In this document: piece by piece, positions 20,631 to 31,697 of the stretch
How positions within the stretch are numbered: the first letter of the stretch is position 1
Layout of the letters: the number at the start of each line of letters is the position of its first letter
NCBI RefSeq assembly: GCF_033115175.1
Contig: NC_084827.1
Location: 152,389,701-152,453,700, forward strand
Reading direction: 5' to 3'
DNA from: Lepus europaeus
Taxonomy: Eukaryota; Chordata; Mammalia; Lagomorpha; Leporidae
Length of the DNA: 64,000 bases
Notes under the pieces: generated by a model
The model's input: only the letters and a program-made list of their open reading frames with translations
Database searches by the model: none
Told to the model about the DNA's origin: nothing
Made by a program: the position numbers and the translations under genes

Positions 20631-21359
20631 CTGTTTACTCCACTTGAAATGAGCAGTAGGGGATGGACTGCAGTGCAAGTCTGGTCCCTTGTCTACAAGT
20701 GTTGCTTTCTGTTCATTCTCTTCCTCTTTGTTTTCTGATTGGAGAACTCAAGTGTTTGAGTTAAGTCCCTGGTGCATATTGGTCAGTAACATGCATGTCT
20801 GTATTGGCCTTCCCATTCTTCCTATGCTCGGTCAAGTTTGTCCTTCATGAACTTCTATATGGGAATGGATGAATTAGCAGGTGGGGAGGGCAGTCTCAAC
20901 TGTAACTTCCTCCTGTGGCTCAGAAGCACAGTTCTCCATGTGTACCTGAAGTGAGTTCCATTTCATTGTAATTCAGAGCTGTGAATGTGAAGCCATGAGG
21001 TCCAACTTCTACCAGGATTCATATGGGCAAAGATGAGAATGTCTGGGTAGAGGAGGCAGCTCTGGGTGGACCCTGAAGTGTTGGGGCTGGAGTGTGTAAG
21101 AGAATGTGGAGGTCACAGACTGACAAGAGAGTGATGGGCACCCCTGGCTTACTGCCTCTTGCTTTTCTCTTGCAGAGTGGAAGAAATGGATGTTAGGAAG
21201 GAGGCGCAGTGAGTTCCCCAGTCCCCGTTTACCCATAAGTCTCTTGTGCTCAAAAATTAATTATCTCAAAAAAAGTTTGAGTTATGCCTAAGGAAACTAA
21301 GATTTAAAAAAATGATTTACTTTGGCAAAAAATACACTAAATTTGCTCTTAATTATTTT
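20631..21359. other. Intergenic DNA after PIKFYVE
   Basis: Unique-looking sequence with moderate GC at 20870-21240. No ORF with family resemblance, no repeat recognised. Confidence 0.45.
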
Positions 21360-21657
21360 ATTTTTTTCTTAAATTTGTACTTGAGAAGCAGAGAAAGAAA
21401 TTTCCTATCAGCTGGATCATTTCCCACATGCCCATGATGGCCAGGGCTGAGCCAGGCCAAAGTTGGACGTCAGGAACTCAAACCAATTCTCCCACATTGG
21501 TGGCAGGTACTCAGACCTATCACGTGCTGTCTCCCTAGGGTGCACATGAGCAGGATGGAATCCAGAAGAGAGCCTGAACGTGAACCTGGGCACTCTGGAA
21601 GGGCATATGGGTATCCCAAGCAGCAACCTAACTGCTATGCCAAATACTTGCCCAGTC
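21360..21657 (-). mobile_element. Old C-SINE
   Basis: Diverged minus-strand copy: tacttgagaagcagagaaag, gatcatttcccacatgcc, ctcccacattggtggc, and catatgggtatcccaagcagc to tgccaaatacttgccc. Confidence 0.75.
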
Positions 21658-21669
21658 ATAATCATTTTA

Positions 21670-22020
21670 ATTTTTATTTATTTATTTTTAGAAGATTTAT
21701 TTATTTATTTGAAAGTCAGAGTTACACAGAGAGGAGAGGCAGAGAGAGAGAGAGTGAGAGAGAGAGAGAGAGAATCTTCCATCTGCTAATTCACTCCCCA
21801 ATTGGCCTCAACGACTGGAGCTGTGCCAATCCAAAACCAGGAGTCAGGAGCTTCTTCGAGGTCTCCCACTTGGCTGCAGGGGCCCAAGGACTTGGGCCAT
21901 CTTCCACTGCTTTCCCAGGCCATAGCAGAGAGCTGGATCAGAAGTGAACCTGGCGCCCAGATGGGATGCTGGTGCTTCAGATCAGGGCGTTAATCTGCTA
22001 TGCCACAGCGCCGGCCCCCT
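21670..22020 (-). mobile_element. C-SINE with near-perfect flanks
   Basis: Minus-strand copy with aagatttatttatttatttg tail, (GA)n expansion near 21740-21772 and head ccacagcgccggcccc. Flanks taatcattttaa (21658-21669) and taatcatttttaa (21-bp region from 22021) form the duplication. Confidence 0.9.
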
Positions 22021-22059
22021 TAATCATTTTTAAATGTGCTAATGAGTAGGGTTAAATAC

Positions 22060-22200
22060 AAGGGGCCTTAATAAAGTTCATGCAAAATACATATTATAAA
22101 AATGTATATGCTCAGATTTCAAAATTTTTATACCAATGTAAACTTAGCATTTAATTGCATTTTTCCACAAACATGAAGTACCCTTAGATATTCATATTGT
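22060..22200. repeat. Old interspersed repeat, copy 1 of 2
   Basis: ttcatgcaaaatacatattat...gatttcaaaatttttatacc...ttaattgcatttttccac...catgaagtaccctt aligns with 43268-43378, order conserved. I recognise the motif as recurrent in mammals but cannot name the family. Confidence 0.5.
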
Positions 22201-22214
22201 TGTGTGCTGTATCA

Positions 22215-22500
22215 ATTTGCAGAACAAAACAGCTTCTCCTTCCCCTACTCCTAAGCCCAGGGAAATGCCATTTTATTTCTGTGTCTTGGACTTCTGTGAA
22301 TTGGACTACTTAAGATACCTTACGTAAATAGAATTATGCAGTATTTGTCTTTTTTTGAGTGGATAATTTCAGTTAGCATAATTCCTCAAAGTTTATCAGT
22401 GTTGTGGTATATGATAGGATTTTCTTTTAAATGGCTGAATAATGCTCCATTTATGTATCTGTTTATTGATTCATCCTCCCACAGACATTTAGGTTGAGTG
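22215..22500 (-). repeat. Ancient L1 (L1M-type) fragment
   Basis: The order cttctgtgaattggactac, gtaaatagaattatgcagtatttgtc, cagttagcataattcctcaaagtttatc, ttaaatggctgaataatgctccat is the reverse complement of the L1 ORF2 end / 3' region in old mammalian L1. Confidence 0.7.
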
Positions 22501-22569
22501 ATGTTAATTTCATGTATCAACTTGACTGGGGTAATGGTTGCCCAGATGACTGATAAAAGAAAATTTTGT

Positions 22570-22899
22570 GGGGCCAGCATTATGGTGCAGTGGGTTAAAA
22601 CCCTGGCCTGAGGCGCTGGCATCCCATATGAGTGCCAGTTCTAGTCCCAGCTGCTCCTCTTCAGATCCAGTTCTCTGCTATGGCCTGGGATAGCAGTAGA
22701 AGATGGCCGAAGTCCTTGGGCTCTGCACCCACCTGGGAGACCTGGAGGAAGCTCCTGGCTCCTGGCCTCGGATCGATGTGGCTCTGGCCGTTGTGGCCAT
22801 CTGGGGAGGGGAGTGAACCAGCAGATGGAAAGCCTATCTCTCTCTCTCTCTCTCTCTGTAACTCTGTCTTTCAAATAAAATAAATTAAAAAAAAATTTT
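22570..22899 (+). mobile_element. C-SINE
   Basis: Plus-strand copy: gggccagcattatggtgcagtgggtt head, gttctagtcccagctgctcc B-box region, (CT)n at 22837-22857, aaataaaataaattaaaaaaaaa tail. Confidence 0.92.
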
Positions 22900-24257
22900 T
22901 TTAATACATCAATGAGTGTTTCCAGAAGAGAGAAACATTTGAATCTATAGACTGACTAAAGAATATCTACCTTCACCATCCTGGATGGAAAAAAAAGTGG
23001 AGAAAGTTTGCATTCTCTTTCTCTCCTCTTGAGTGACACATCAATGTTTCTCCTGGTCTTGTACATCAGAGTTCCTGATTGTCAGGCTTATGAACTCCAG
23101 GAGTTAACAGTAATTGCTTCTCTAGTCTTCATGTCTTCAGACTCAGAATTGGAAACAATTACAGCACTGGGTTTTGTGCTCCTGCAGTTTGCACACAATG
23201 TGTCATGTGTTTTTCCTCCATAATCATAGGAGACAATTCCCATAATCAATCTCCTTTTCTGTATCTGTATATCCTAAGTATAGATCTCCGTATCTGTCTG
23301 TCTGTATCTACATAGTAGGCATCCTACTGAGTGTGAGGTAATAGGTCACTGTGGTTTGGATTTGTGTGTCTTTGATGATGTTGAGCAGTGTTTCATGTGC
23401 TGGGTGATCATTTGTATACCATGCTCTTCTGGATTCCTGTTACCTTCCTGATGGCACTAGTTAATTAGGTTATAAAGCTTTTAGTTCTAACTCCAATGGA
23501 TACAAACAACTGTTACCTACTTAGCCCATAAAATACCTCAGGACACAAAACAAGACAAAACACACTTACCCTAAACTATTTTCAATCAGTGTTGTCCATC
23601 TTTGTTCCAAAGACAAAGAAACAATTTTGTGACATTACAGGGGCAGTTGACTATTGCCACCCAATTTTGCTGCTTTTTCTTAACTGTTGTGTGCCCTCCT
23701 CTCAGATATAACTATAGACCACTTTACGTAGCTTTCTGAGGCAGTGGCTTCCTTGGAAACATTGGAGTTAACATTGTCCATATCCCTAGTCTTGCACTAT
23801 TCAATTTCAGTAACCCTTTAACTCTAATTGCTATGAAAACAATGGGATATCCATGGGTATTCTAGGATAACCTTTCTGTCCATAGTGTAATTCTCACTTT
23901 ATTTGGACTGGGTGACTTCAGGCATGGCTCCATCTCTCTATGCAGTAGCCTCAGCTGCCATCCTAATTGACAAAGGCAATATCCTTAAACTGTCCCCTCC
24001 GTTCATCTCAGTTTCCTTTGCTGTCAGCTCTCTTAGAAGTCCTCACATCTCTCTACTAAACGACAGGCTATCTATGATAGGCTTTAGTAACCAACCCTTC
24101 TATTGTCTTATACTGCTGTAATACTCTAAACCCAGCTACTCTGTTGCCCCTCCCTGACAATGGAGATTTCCACTCTCTTCATATGATTGTCTTATGAATA
24201 TAGCAATGAGTTCTCAATCATGTGAGGATATTATATAATCCCTTAAGCAATCCAGAC
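22900..24257. other. Intergenic DNA with a short L1 remnant
   Basis: Mostly unassigned. 23325-23420 (gtgaggtaataggtcactgtggtttggatttg...gatgttgagcagtgtttcatgtgct) is a minus-strand old L1 piece, probably the same element as 22215-22500. The rest shows no family I know. Confidence 0.5.
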
Positions 24258-24578
24258 TTTTTTTTTTTTAAGATTTGATTATTTATTTAAAAGGCAGAGT
24301 TAGAGAGAGAGAGAGAGAGATCTTCCATTCACTTGTTCACTTCCTAAAAGGCCACAATATCTGGAGCTGGGCTGATCCAAAGCCAGGAGCCAGAAGCTTC
24401 TTCCAGGTCTCCCTTGTGGGTGCAGGAGCCCAAGTAGTTGGGCCATCCTCTGCTGTTTTTCCAGGCTATTAACAGGGAATTCATTGGAAGTGGAGCAGCC
24501 GGGATTGGTACTGGTGCCCACATGAAATGCTGGCATTGTAGGCAGTGGCTGTACCCACTATACCATAGCACCTGCCCC
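24258..24578 (-). mobile_element. C-SINE
   Basis: Minus-strand copy with poly-T tail, aaaaggcagagttagagaga, (GA)n and head taccatagcacctgcccc. Moderately diverged. Confidence 0.88.
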
Positions 24579-25634
24579 CAGATTTCTTACTCTGTAATAG
24601 CTTTTGTTGGTGAAACTTCCAGGGAAAGATAATAACTGGCTATGCCATAGTTTCTTCACATGAAATACTCAAAAAATGTGTTTTTACACACACACACACA
24701 CACACCATGCATGCACAGAAAAAGAACCCAGGCCACCAAACTCATGTTCCCATCAGTGCAAATACTTGGTGGACTTAATCTGAACAGTGGATGTGGGAAA
24801 GGGTGTCTTACAATTGGCAGGAGGACAAGGTTACTCTGTCTCTTCTGTGGCAGATAAATCTGGCATTGGAAACTCAAATGACAGCCCTTCACCCAGGTAA
24901 AAGATTATTGGAAGGAAATCTCCTTTACTGATGAAAATAAATAAGGCACTGAACATTTTTGGGTGCCATATTCATAATCATATTCAGGTGCATCTTTTGC
25001 AATTGAATTCTGGTTCAGTTTCATGGATGGCGCTTTGGACTCTCCACTGATATTGCTACTTACACTGCAACTTACTATTTCAGTGAAAGTGAATGTCAAA
25101 TTACAGGATGATACTTTTTTGTAGAAAAAACTGAGGGTATGGAACCTTCAACTATTCCCCTGGTTGGCTTGCTCAACTCTTATGACTACAGATGGGTGGA
25201 CCAAATTTCTGGCCTGACTCATTAAGGAAATAAAACACGTTTCTATAATTACTGAGGCCAAACTGAAGGCTTTCTCTGCTAGGTATTTCACAACCTGTCT
25301 TGGTTTTAGAACCTGACAGAGGCACATTAGAAGTGAAGATGTACAAATGCTCATATGACAGGGATCTTGAAAGACACCGGATTTCAATCTGGTGGGTCAG
25401 AGGCTTCACTCTGACCTTGTATGTAGACAACGCTGGTTTCATATTTATGTAGCAGTGAGGAATATATAAGGATTCCACCTGAGTGGTTTACATCAGGTAA
25501 GAAATACCCATGTAATTGGACTGATTTCCAGGACTGGGAGGCTGGTTCAGTGGAATAATATAGGGTCAGTGTGCTTAAAATTCTCTTGTCCTTTATCTAG
25601 TTTATGTTTTTTATTTTGTAGATATTTTACCCCT
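24579..25634. other. Unassigned intergenic DNA with minus-strand open stretches
   Basis: (CA)n at 24687-24705. Minus-strand frames at 25478-25173 (101 codons) and 25099-24905 (64 codons) are open, but I recognise no family, no shared frame and no poly(A) mark. It may be an old repeat or a decayed retrocopy; function unknown. Confidence 0.3.
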
Positions 25635-25635
25635 C

Positions 25636-25953
25636 AATTTAAAAAATGATTTGTTTATTTAAAAGGCAGAATTAGAGAGATGAGAGAGACAGGGAATCTT
25701 CCATCCTGTGGTTCACTCCCCAGATGACTGCAACAGTCAGGGCTGGGCCAGACCAAAGCTAGGAACCTTTCCTCCAGGTCTCCCAGTTGTGTGGGAGGGG
25801 CCCAAGGACTTGGACCATCTTCTGCTGCTTTCCCAGGTGCATTAACAGAGAGCTGGAACTGAAGTGGTGCAGCCAGGACTCAAACCGGAACCCATATGGG
25901 ATGCCAGCATCGCTGGTGGTGGCTTAACCTGCTGTGCCACGATGCCAGCTCCT
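25636..25953 (-). mobile_element. C-SINE
   Basis: Minus-strand copy ending tgccacgatgccagctcc. Short flanks cctcaattt and cctcgattt look like the duplication. Moderately diverged. Confidence 0.86.
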
Positions 25954-26586
25954 CGATTTCTTGTCTTCTCCATAGCCAGTACTCTAGTTTCTTGTAAAAC
26001 TACACTGAAGTTTCAAATAGGGGAAAACAGAGGCCAAAAACCCACCAGAGAGGCACAAAGATTAAACTGAAAACATGGGAAAAAATAGTTGTAGAAAGGA
26101 GCCTTTATCTGACTAAAAGCAGCACAGTCCACAATTTTTGCTGTCATAAACTCCTTGCAAGCAAATTTATAGACAGGGAGGTGACTGATGGTTAAAGCTG
26201 AGACATTACAAAGACAAAACAAAAAACAAAACTCGTATGAACTAGCCTTAACAGCACCTTCATTGTGTTCTCACAGAAATTCAAGCTGGGATATAAACCC
26301 TCAACTGTTCTTCCCCAGCCCTTCCAGGAGCCACTTCTTGTAGCATCTGCCCTACGTGTGGATAATAACATTTTTTTCCTGTTAATCTGTCCATTGTCAA
26401 GTAACTAGCTCCAGAGCACTCAAACATGAGTTGGTAGAGGAAAAGCTTTCATCCCAACATTGCTAAAGTATTGTATCTATAGAGGTTGCAAAGTCAGGTG
26501 TAATATTGTGCTTGGTAGGCTTGTAGTAACTTGGAGGAAATGCCCCAAATTTCATTTATATGGCAGACTGGACCTGGATAAAGTGA
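25954..26586. other. Intergenic DNA, nothing recognised
   Basis: No repeat family or gene seen. Confidence 0.4.
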
Positions 26587-26904
26587 TTTTTTTTTTTTTT
26601 GACAGGCAGAGTGGATAGTGAGAGAGAGAGAGAAAGGTCTTCCTTTTTGCCGTTGGTTCACCCTCCAATGGCCGTTGCGGCCGGCGCATCTCGCTGATCC
26701 GAAGCCAGGAGCCAGGTGCTTCTCCTGGTCTCCTATACGGGTGCAGGGCCCAAGGACTTGGGCCATCCTCCACTGCCTTCCCGGGCCATAGCAGAGAGCT
26801 GGCCTGGAAGAGGGGCAACCGGGATAGAATCCGGTGCCCCAACCGGGACTAGAACCCAGTGTGCCGGCGCCGCAAGGCGGAGGATTAGCCTGTTTATATA
26901 CGAT
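26587..26904 (-). mobile_element. Young C-SINE, head truncated
   Basis: Same GC-rich young subtype as 11381-11708. The last bases of the tRNA-like head are replaced after gaggattagcctgtt by a local duplicate (atagcctgtttatata, twice at 26888-26920). The 5' end is therefore incomplete or slipped. Confidence 0.9.
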
Positions 26905-27145
26905 AGCCTGTTTATATATGATAGGCACTGTTAAGATTTCCTCCATGGAAGAAGTCATTTGGTTGATTTGAAAGATTAGGGAGTATTCTGTAAAAAGGAT
27001 AATCAGTCAAGTTTCATCAGCCTGGTTAGGCGGGTATCTTTGTTTTGTTTATTATTTGTTTTGTTTATTTATCCATTCTAGGGCATGTAAGTTCATTTTA
27101 AGATGTGAAGATAATTGTTCATAATATTTTGTAGTAATATACTTT

Positions 27146-27432
27146 TTGAAAAAACATTTATTTGAAAGATTTACAGACAGATTTAGAGACAGAGAGAGGT
27201 CTTCCATCTGCTGGTTCACTCCCCAGTGGCCACAATGGCTGGAGCTGAGCTGAGCCAATTCGAAGCCAGGAGCCAGGAGCTTATTTCAGATCTCCCACGT
27301 CGGTGCATCTTTGATTGCTTTTCCAGACCATAGCAGAGAGCTGGATTGGAAGTGGAGCAGCTGGGACTCGAATTGGCACCCGTATGAGATGCTAGCACTG
27401 CAGGCTGGGGTTTTAACCACAGTGATGGTCCC
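27146..27432 (-). mobile_element. C-SINE with perfect 15 bp duplication
   Basis: gtagtaatatacttt is identical at 27131-27145 and 27433-27447. Body in minus orientation, slightly shortened by internal deletions near 27300. Confidence 0.93.
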
Positions 27433-27447
27433 GTAGTAATATACTTT

Positions 27448-28675
27448 AAATTTGATCAGCTTTTTAGGTCAGTGGTCATTAATTAAAATGCTCAAAAATA
27501 GCCAGACTTTTAAAAGTGTTATTTGTAATAGAAAAACTCTAGAAACAAATGCCTAGTATAAGAAGGTATTGTTATATAGTCTAGGAAATGTCAGCTAAAA
27601 AAGTCAGGAGAAACCCAGGGGGAAACTGGCACGATTTTAGGTACATAGAGGAAAATATTACACAAAGAATTGCTAATGATGAAATTAGGAGCAGTGCTAA
27701 TATCTTCTAATCATACTCTAAACAAAACGTAGGTTCTGTAGCATATTCTGATTTCTTGGGCTAAAATGGAAGGCAAAAGATAAGGGAGCAGTCAAGTAAA
27801 GTGTCTGGAGACTGATATACCATAGAGTGTAATAAAGTAGTAAATCACTAGTTGCTGCCCTAAGGATGATTTCTCATGTTTTCTTAATGGAAGAAGATTT
27901 TTCTTTCTTATTTGTGAATCTATAATCCTTACTTGTATTGAATTTTTCTTACCTGCAAATAGGTAATCCTGATTTGTTCAACTGAAAATAAAAGCTATGG
28001 AATGATCATTTTACTCTAAATATTTCTTAATGCATCTTGGAATTAGCTATCTTGATTTTTTTCCATGATTTTTTTTTTTTATTGCTTGTTAAAATGTAAA
28101 ATTTCAAATTTCTCTTTATTTGTGTGACCTGGTAAAGGAAAATTTTAACTTGATAGATTCTCACCTTTAGGACACTGCTGGCTCTTATATGACACCTAGC
28201 AATGTGCCATAAAAGCTGCCTCTGCTTCCTTGGTGGAGGACGATAATTGCAGGGAGATTACTAGAGATTACTTGAGGCATCATATGCTGCAGGGAGATTA
28301 CTAGAGTTAAACTGGTGCAAAATGAGATTGCTGTGGTGAGCAGTAGCCACTAGAGGGCTCTGATGTACTTGATCCTAAGATGTGCAAATTTGCTCAGGTG
28401 GACAAAGTCCTAGAGAGATCCCTGGGACTAGGGATTCTGGTGCCAACTAAATGTCTTTTAAGTTATTCTGTGACAACATTTTGTTATGTACCAGAAATGT
28501 AGTTTTCAAGTGGAGGTTTAGGGTAGAAATGTTACTTTAATATATTCTATTCATAAATATAAGTTTTTTTCAAATGAAGCACTGTAAACTTTTTATTTGA
28601 AACCACTTCATATATTTTCTATCCTTAAACCATTTATTTACTTATTTTTAGCAAACATCTTTGCAGTCCAGAGGT
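27448..28675. other. Intergenic DNA with a 40 bp tandem repeat
   Basis: tgcagggagattactagag occurs at 28248-28266 and 28288-28306 (period 40). The rest shows nothing I recognise. Confidence 0.5.
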
Positions 28676-29208
28676 TTTTTTTTTTTTTTCACTTATTATG
28701 CCATGAATTCATAAGGAATGGGCTCCAGCAGCTCAGGCCCCTTTCCATTGGTCTGACAAAGTGGGCTTCTCTGAGTGGAGCAGGCTGATGCTTTAGTTGA
28801 ACCCAGGTACCCTTCTCTTTGGCTTCCTTCTCTTTCTGATCATTTTCCTCCACGTGTTTCAAGAAGCTATCTCGGCTCTTAGAGTGCTTAATATGTTCAA
28901 TACACACATTTATTCTCTTGGCAAGAATCTTGACCTTCACTTGTTTGTTTACAACAATGCCAACAACATGCTGGGTAACATTGTAGACTCTTCCAGTTTT
29001 GCCATGGTAACATTTATGGGGCATTGCTTTTTGAACAGTACCCGTTCCCTTGATGTCCACAATGTCACCTTTCTTGTAAATGCGCATGTATGTGGCCAAA
29101 GGAACAACTCCATGTTTTCTGAAAGGCCTGGAGAACATGTTCCAGGTACCTTGCTTCTTTCCCTTGTGTTCGTCATCTTGGCGAATTACTGGAAGATGGC
29201 GGCTCTGG
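28676..29208 (-). pseudogene. RPL21: Processed pseudogene of ribosomal protein L21
   Basis: Intronless minus-strand copy of RPL21 mRNA. It has 5' UTR (gccgccatcttccagtaatt region), start ATG at 29174-29176, the original stop position at 28696-28698 and a poly(A) (T run 28676-28690). Conserved blocks include [51 protein letters not shown] and [13 protein letters not shown]. The CDS-equivalent is 481 nt against 483 in the functional gene. This agrees with two single-base deletions I see: one in codons 5-6 (shifting the N-terminus) and one near the end (VRPMERG, shifting the last 18 or so residues). Not functional. No clear target-site duplication found. Confidence 0.95.
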
Positions 29209-29459
29209 CCAAAAGGTTCCTTAAACCATTTAAATGGTAAGTTGAGAACTAGATGTGAAAGTGAGTGATCACATTGTATTTAGGAACAGTCCTAGCCTAA
29301 AGATGCTGACTTTAATCAGGTTAAATGGGAGAGACTTTTTTGTCTGTTATTTTTTACTAATTGAATAAAGTATTTTTCTTCTTCTACGACTCAAAAATCT
29401 AATTGTTCTAAATTTAGAAGAAGACAAGCAAGGGAAAAGGGGATATAAAATTGTCCTGT
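29209..29459. other. Intergenic DNA, nothing recognised
   Basis: AT-rich spacer between the RPL21 copy and the Tigger-type element. Confidence 0.4.
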
Positions 29460-29745
29460 GATGATACCCTGGGAGTACAGGTTCCAAGACCCCTAGGGAT
29501 ACCAAAACCCAAGAATGCTCAAGTCCCTTATACAAATTGCCCCAATATTTGAATATAACCTATGCATATCCTCCTGTATGCCCTAAATCATCCCTATCTT
29601 ACAGTTCCTAATACAGTTATACTGTATTGTTTAGGGACAATGACAAGAAAAAAGTCTGTACATGTTCAATACAGAGATGATATTTTTGGGGAAATATTTG
29701 TGATTAGTGGTTGGTTGAAACTGCAAATCCAGAGAGTCTACTGTA
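29460..29745. mobile_element. Tigger-type non-autonomous DNA transposon (MER2-like), copy 2
   Basis: ggttccaagacccctagggataccaaaaccc, cttatacaaattg, tataacctatgcatatcctcc, tactgtattgtttagggacaatgacaagaaaaaagtctgtacatgttc, ggttggttgaaactgcaaat: same order as 3711-4036. Less diverged than that copy. Confidence 0.72.
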
Positions 29746-30083
29746 CTGCCATTCCTGATGGTTCCTTCCCAGATCTTGGGTAATTTTCTGACTTACATGA
29801 TACATGCTATGCTGGGTGTCTGAGTGGGATCTTTGGCAGATCTCTGGGAATCTCTGTACGGTTCTTCCTTCTCCAGTACTCTCTCCTATGACCTGAGCTG
29901 CGCTGGCCTCCCCAGTGCTCAGCTTTATCTCTTCAACTCAGGGAGAACAGGTTTCTCTTTGGTTGCTCCTCTTTCTGCATCAGCCTAGAAACTTTACAGG
30001 TGTAATCTGGACAAATGACCTGCCTTGTTTATTTTCACATTTCTCAAGGTTACTTTTGTTCACTGATGGTATCCATTGTCTTT
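29746..30083. other. Intergenic DNA, nothing recognised
   Basis: Moderate GC, no repeat or ORF of note. Confidence 0.4.
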
Positions 30084-30098
30084 AAAACTATTGTTTTA

Positions 30099-30443
30099 GG
30101 CCGGCGCCATGGCTCAACAGGCTAATCCTCCACCTTGCAGTGCTGGCACACCGGGTTCTAGTCCTGGTTGGGGCACCGGATTCTGTCCTGGTTGCCCCTC
30201 TTCCAGACCAGCTCTCTGCTGTGGCCCGGGAGTGCAGTGGAGGATGGCCCAAGTGCTTGGGCCCTGCACCCCATGGGAGACCAGGAGAAGCACCTGGCTC
30301 TCCTGGCTTTGGATCAGCGTGGTGCGCTGGCTGCAGCGCGCCGGCCGTGGCGGCCATTGGAGGGTGAACCAACGGCAAAGGAAGACCTTTCTCTCTCTCT
30401 CTCTCTCTCTCACTATCCACTCTGCCTGTCAAAACAAACAAAC
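30099..30443 (+). mobile_element. Young C-SINE with perfect 15 bp duplication
   Basis: aaaactattgtttta is identical at 30084-30098 and 30444-30458. Young subtype (ggccggcgccatggctcaac head) with a tail interrupted as aaaacaaacaaac. Confidence 0.95.
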
Positions 30444-30458
30444 AAAACTATTGTTTTA

Positions 30459-30761
30459 TTCATTGCATTGATTTTTTTTATCTGATTTTCTTGGTTCTGG
30501 AGGGTGCTGTTTGGGGGAGGGTGTTGGAATCTGGGTGCTATTACCTTATCTTGAAGAGAAACAGAAGCCCATATCAGATGAATTTTATAAAGACTATATA
30601 TCCTGTGTTGACTATTTGAGATAATGTTTCCCATGTGGGAGAAAAAAGTTCTTTATTTTTTGCTGATTTACTGTTTATTCTTGACTGATTTAAAAATATA
30701 TTTTTAAAAAATTCCATCTCCTAATCAAAGTCCTATTTTCTTTTCTAAAGACTTATTTGTG
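30459..30761. other. Intergenic DNA, nothing recognised
   Basis: AT-rich spacer. Confidence 0.4.
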
Positions 30762-31064
30762 GGGGCCAGCACTATGGCTTAATGGGTTAAAGCTGTGGGC
30801 TGCAGTGCGGGCATCCCATATGGACTCTGGTTCAAGTCCTGGATGCTCTGCTTCCAATTTAACTCCCTCTTGGTATGCCTGGGAGAATAGTAGAGGATGG
30901 TCCAGGTCCTTGGCCCTTGTACCCACTTGGGAGACTCAGGGGAGGTTCCTGTCTTCTGGCTTTGGCCTGGCTCAGCCCTAGTTGTTGTGGCCATTTGGAG
31001 GATGTCTTTTTCTGTCTCTCTCTCTCTTTAACTCTGCCTCTCAAATAAATAAATCTTAAATCAA
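30762..31064 (+). mobile_element. C-SINE
   Basis: Plus-strand copy: gggggccagcactatggctt head, ggttcaagtcctggatgctc, tail ctctcaaataaataaatctt. First of a cluster of five SINEs to 32380. Confidence 0.9.
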
Positions 31065-31067
31065 ACT

Positions 31068-31094
31068 TGTTTCCATCTACCTGAGAGGCAGAAT

Positions 31095-31126
<32 letters not shown>

Positions 31127-31690
31127 CTTCCATCTACTGGTTCACTTCTCAAATGCCTGCAACAGCCAGTGCTGGGCCAGTCTGAAGTTAGGAGCCCTGA
31201 ACTCCGTCTGGGTATTCCACATAGGCAACAGAGCCCCAAGCACTTGAGGCATCATATGCTGCCTCTCAAGATTCATTAGTAGGAAGTTGGATCAGAAGTA
31301 GAGTTGCTGGGGTCGGTGCTGTGGCATAGCAGGTAAAGCTGCCGCCTGCAGTGCCGGCATCCCATATGGGTGCCGGTTCGAGTCCAGGCTGCTCCACTTC
31401 CGATCTAGCTCTCTGCTATGGCCTGGGAAAGCAGTAGATAGCCAAGTCCTTGGCCCCTGCACCCATGTGGGAGACCCAGAAGAAGCTCCTGGCTCCTGGC
31501 TTCGGATCGGCTCAGCTTGGCCGTTGTGGCCAACTGGAGAGTGAACCAGTGGATGGAAGACCCCTTCTTTCTCTCTGTCTCTCCTTCTCTCTGTGTGTAA
31601 CTCTAACTTTCAAATAAATAAATAAATCTTTAAAAAAAAGGAGAAGTAGAGTTGCCATGACTTGAATCAGAATCCTGATGTTGAATATGG
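31068..31690 (-). mobile_element. Older C-SINE split by a later insertion
   Basis: Minus-strand tail and body at 31068-31307 (ctgagaggcagaattagaga...ttggatcagaagtagagttgc). It continues after the nested SINE at 31642-31690 (agaagtagagttgccatgacttgaatc). Confidence 0.85.
31308..31641 (+). mobile_element. C-SINE nested inside another SINE
   Basis: Near-consensus plus-strand copy. The duplication agaagtagagttgc is exact at 31294-31307 and 31642-31655, both inside the older minus-strand SINE. Confidence 0.95.
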
Positions 31691-31697
31691 CTGTTCC

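Noticed and set aside
21009-21236. Possible small gene just after PIKFYVE (75-codon minus-strand frame)
   Set aside because: No family resemblance, no start context, length expected by chance.
24687-24705. (CA)n runs as regulatory element (also 63580-63601)
   Set aside because: Ordinary mammalian microsatellites with no other signal nearby.
28248-28306. CRISPR-like spaced repeats
   Set aside because: Only two short repeats, no spacer array, and a mammalian context.
28797-29240. 147-codon + strand open frame
   Set aside because: It is the antisense shadow of the RPL21 retrocopy on the minus strand.
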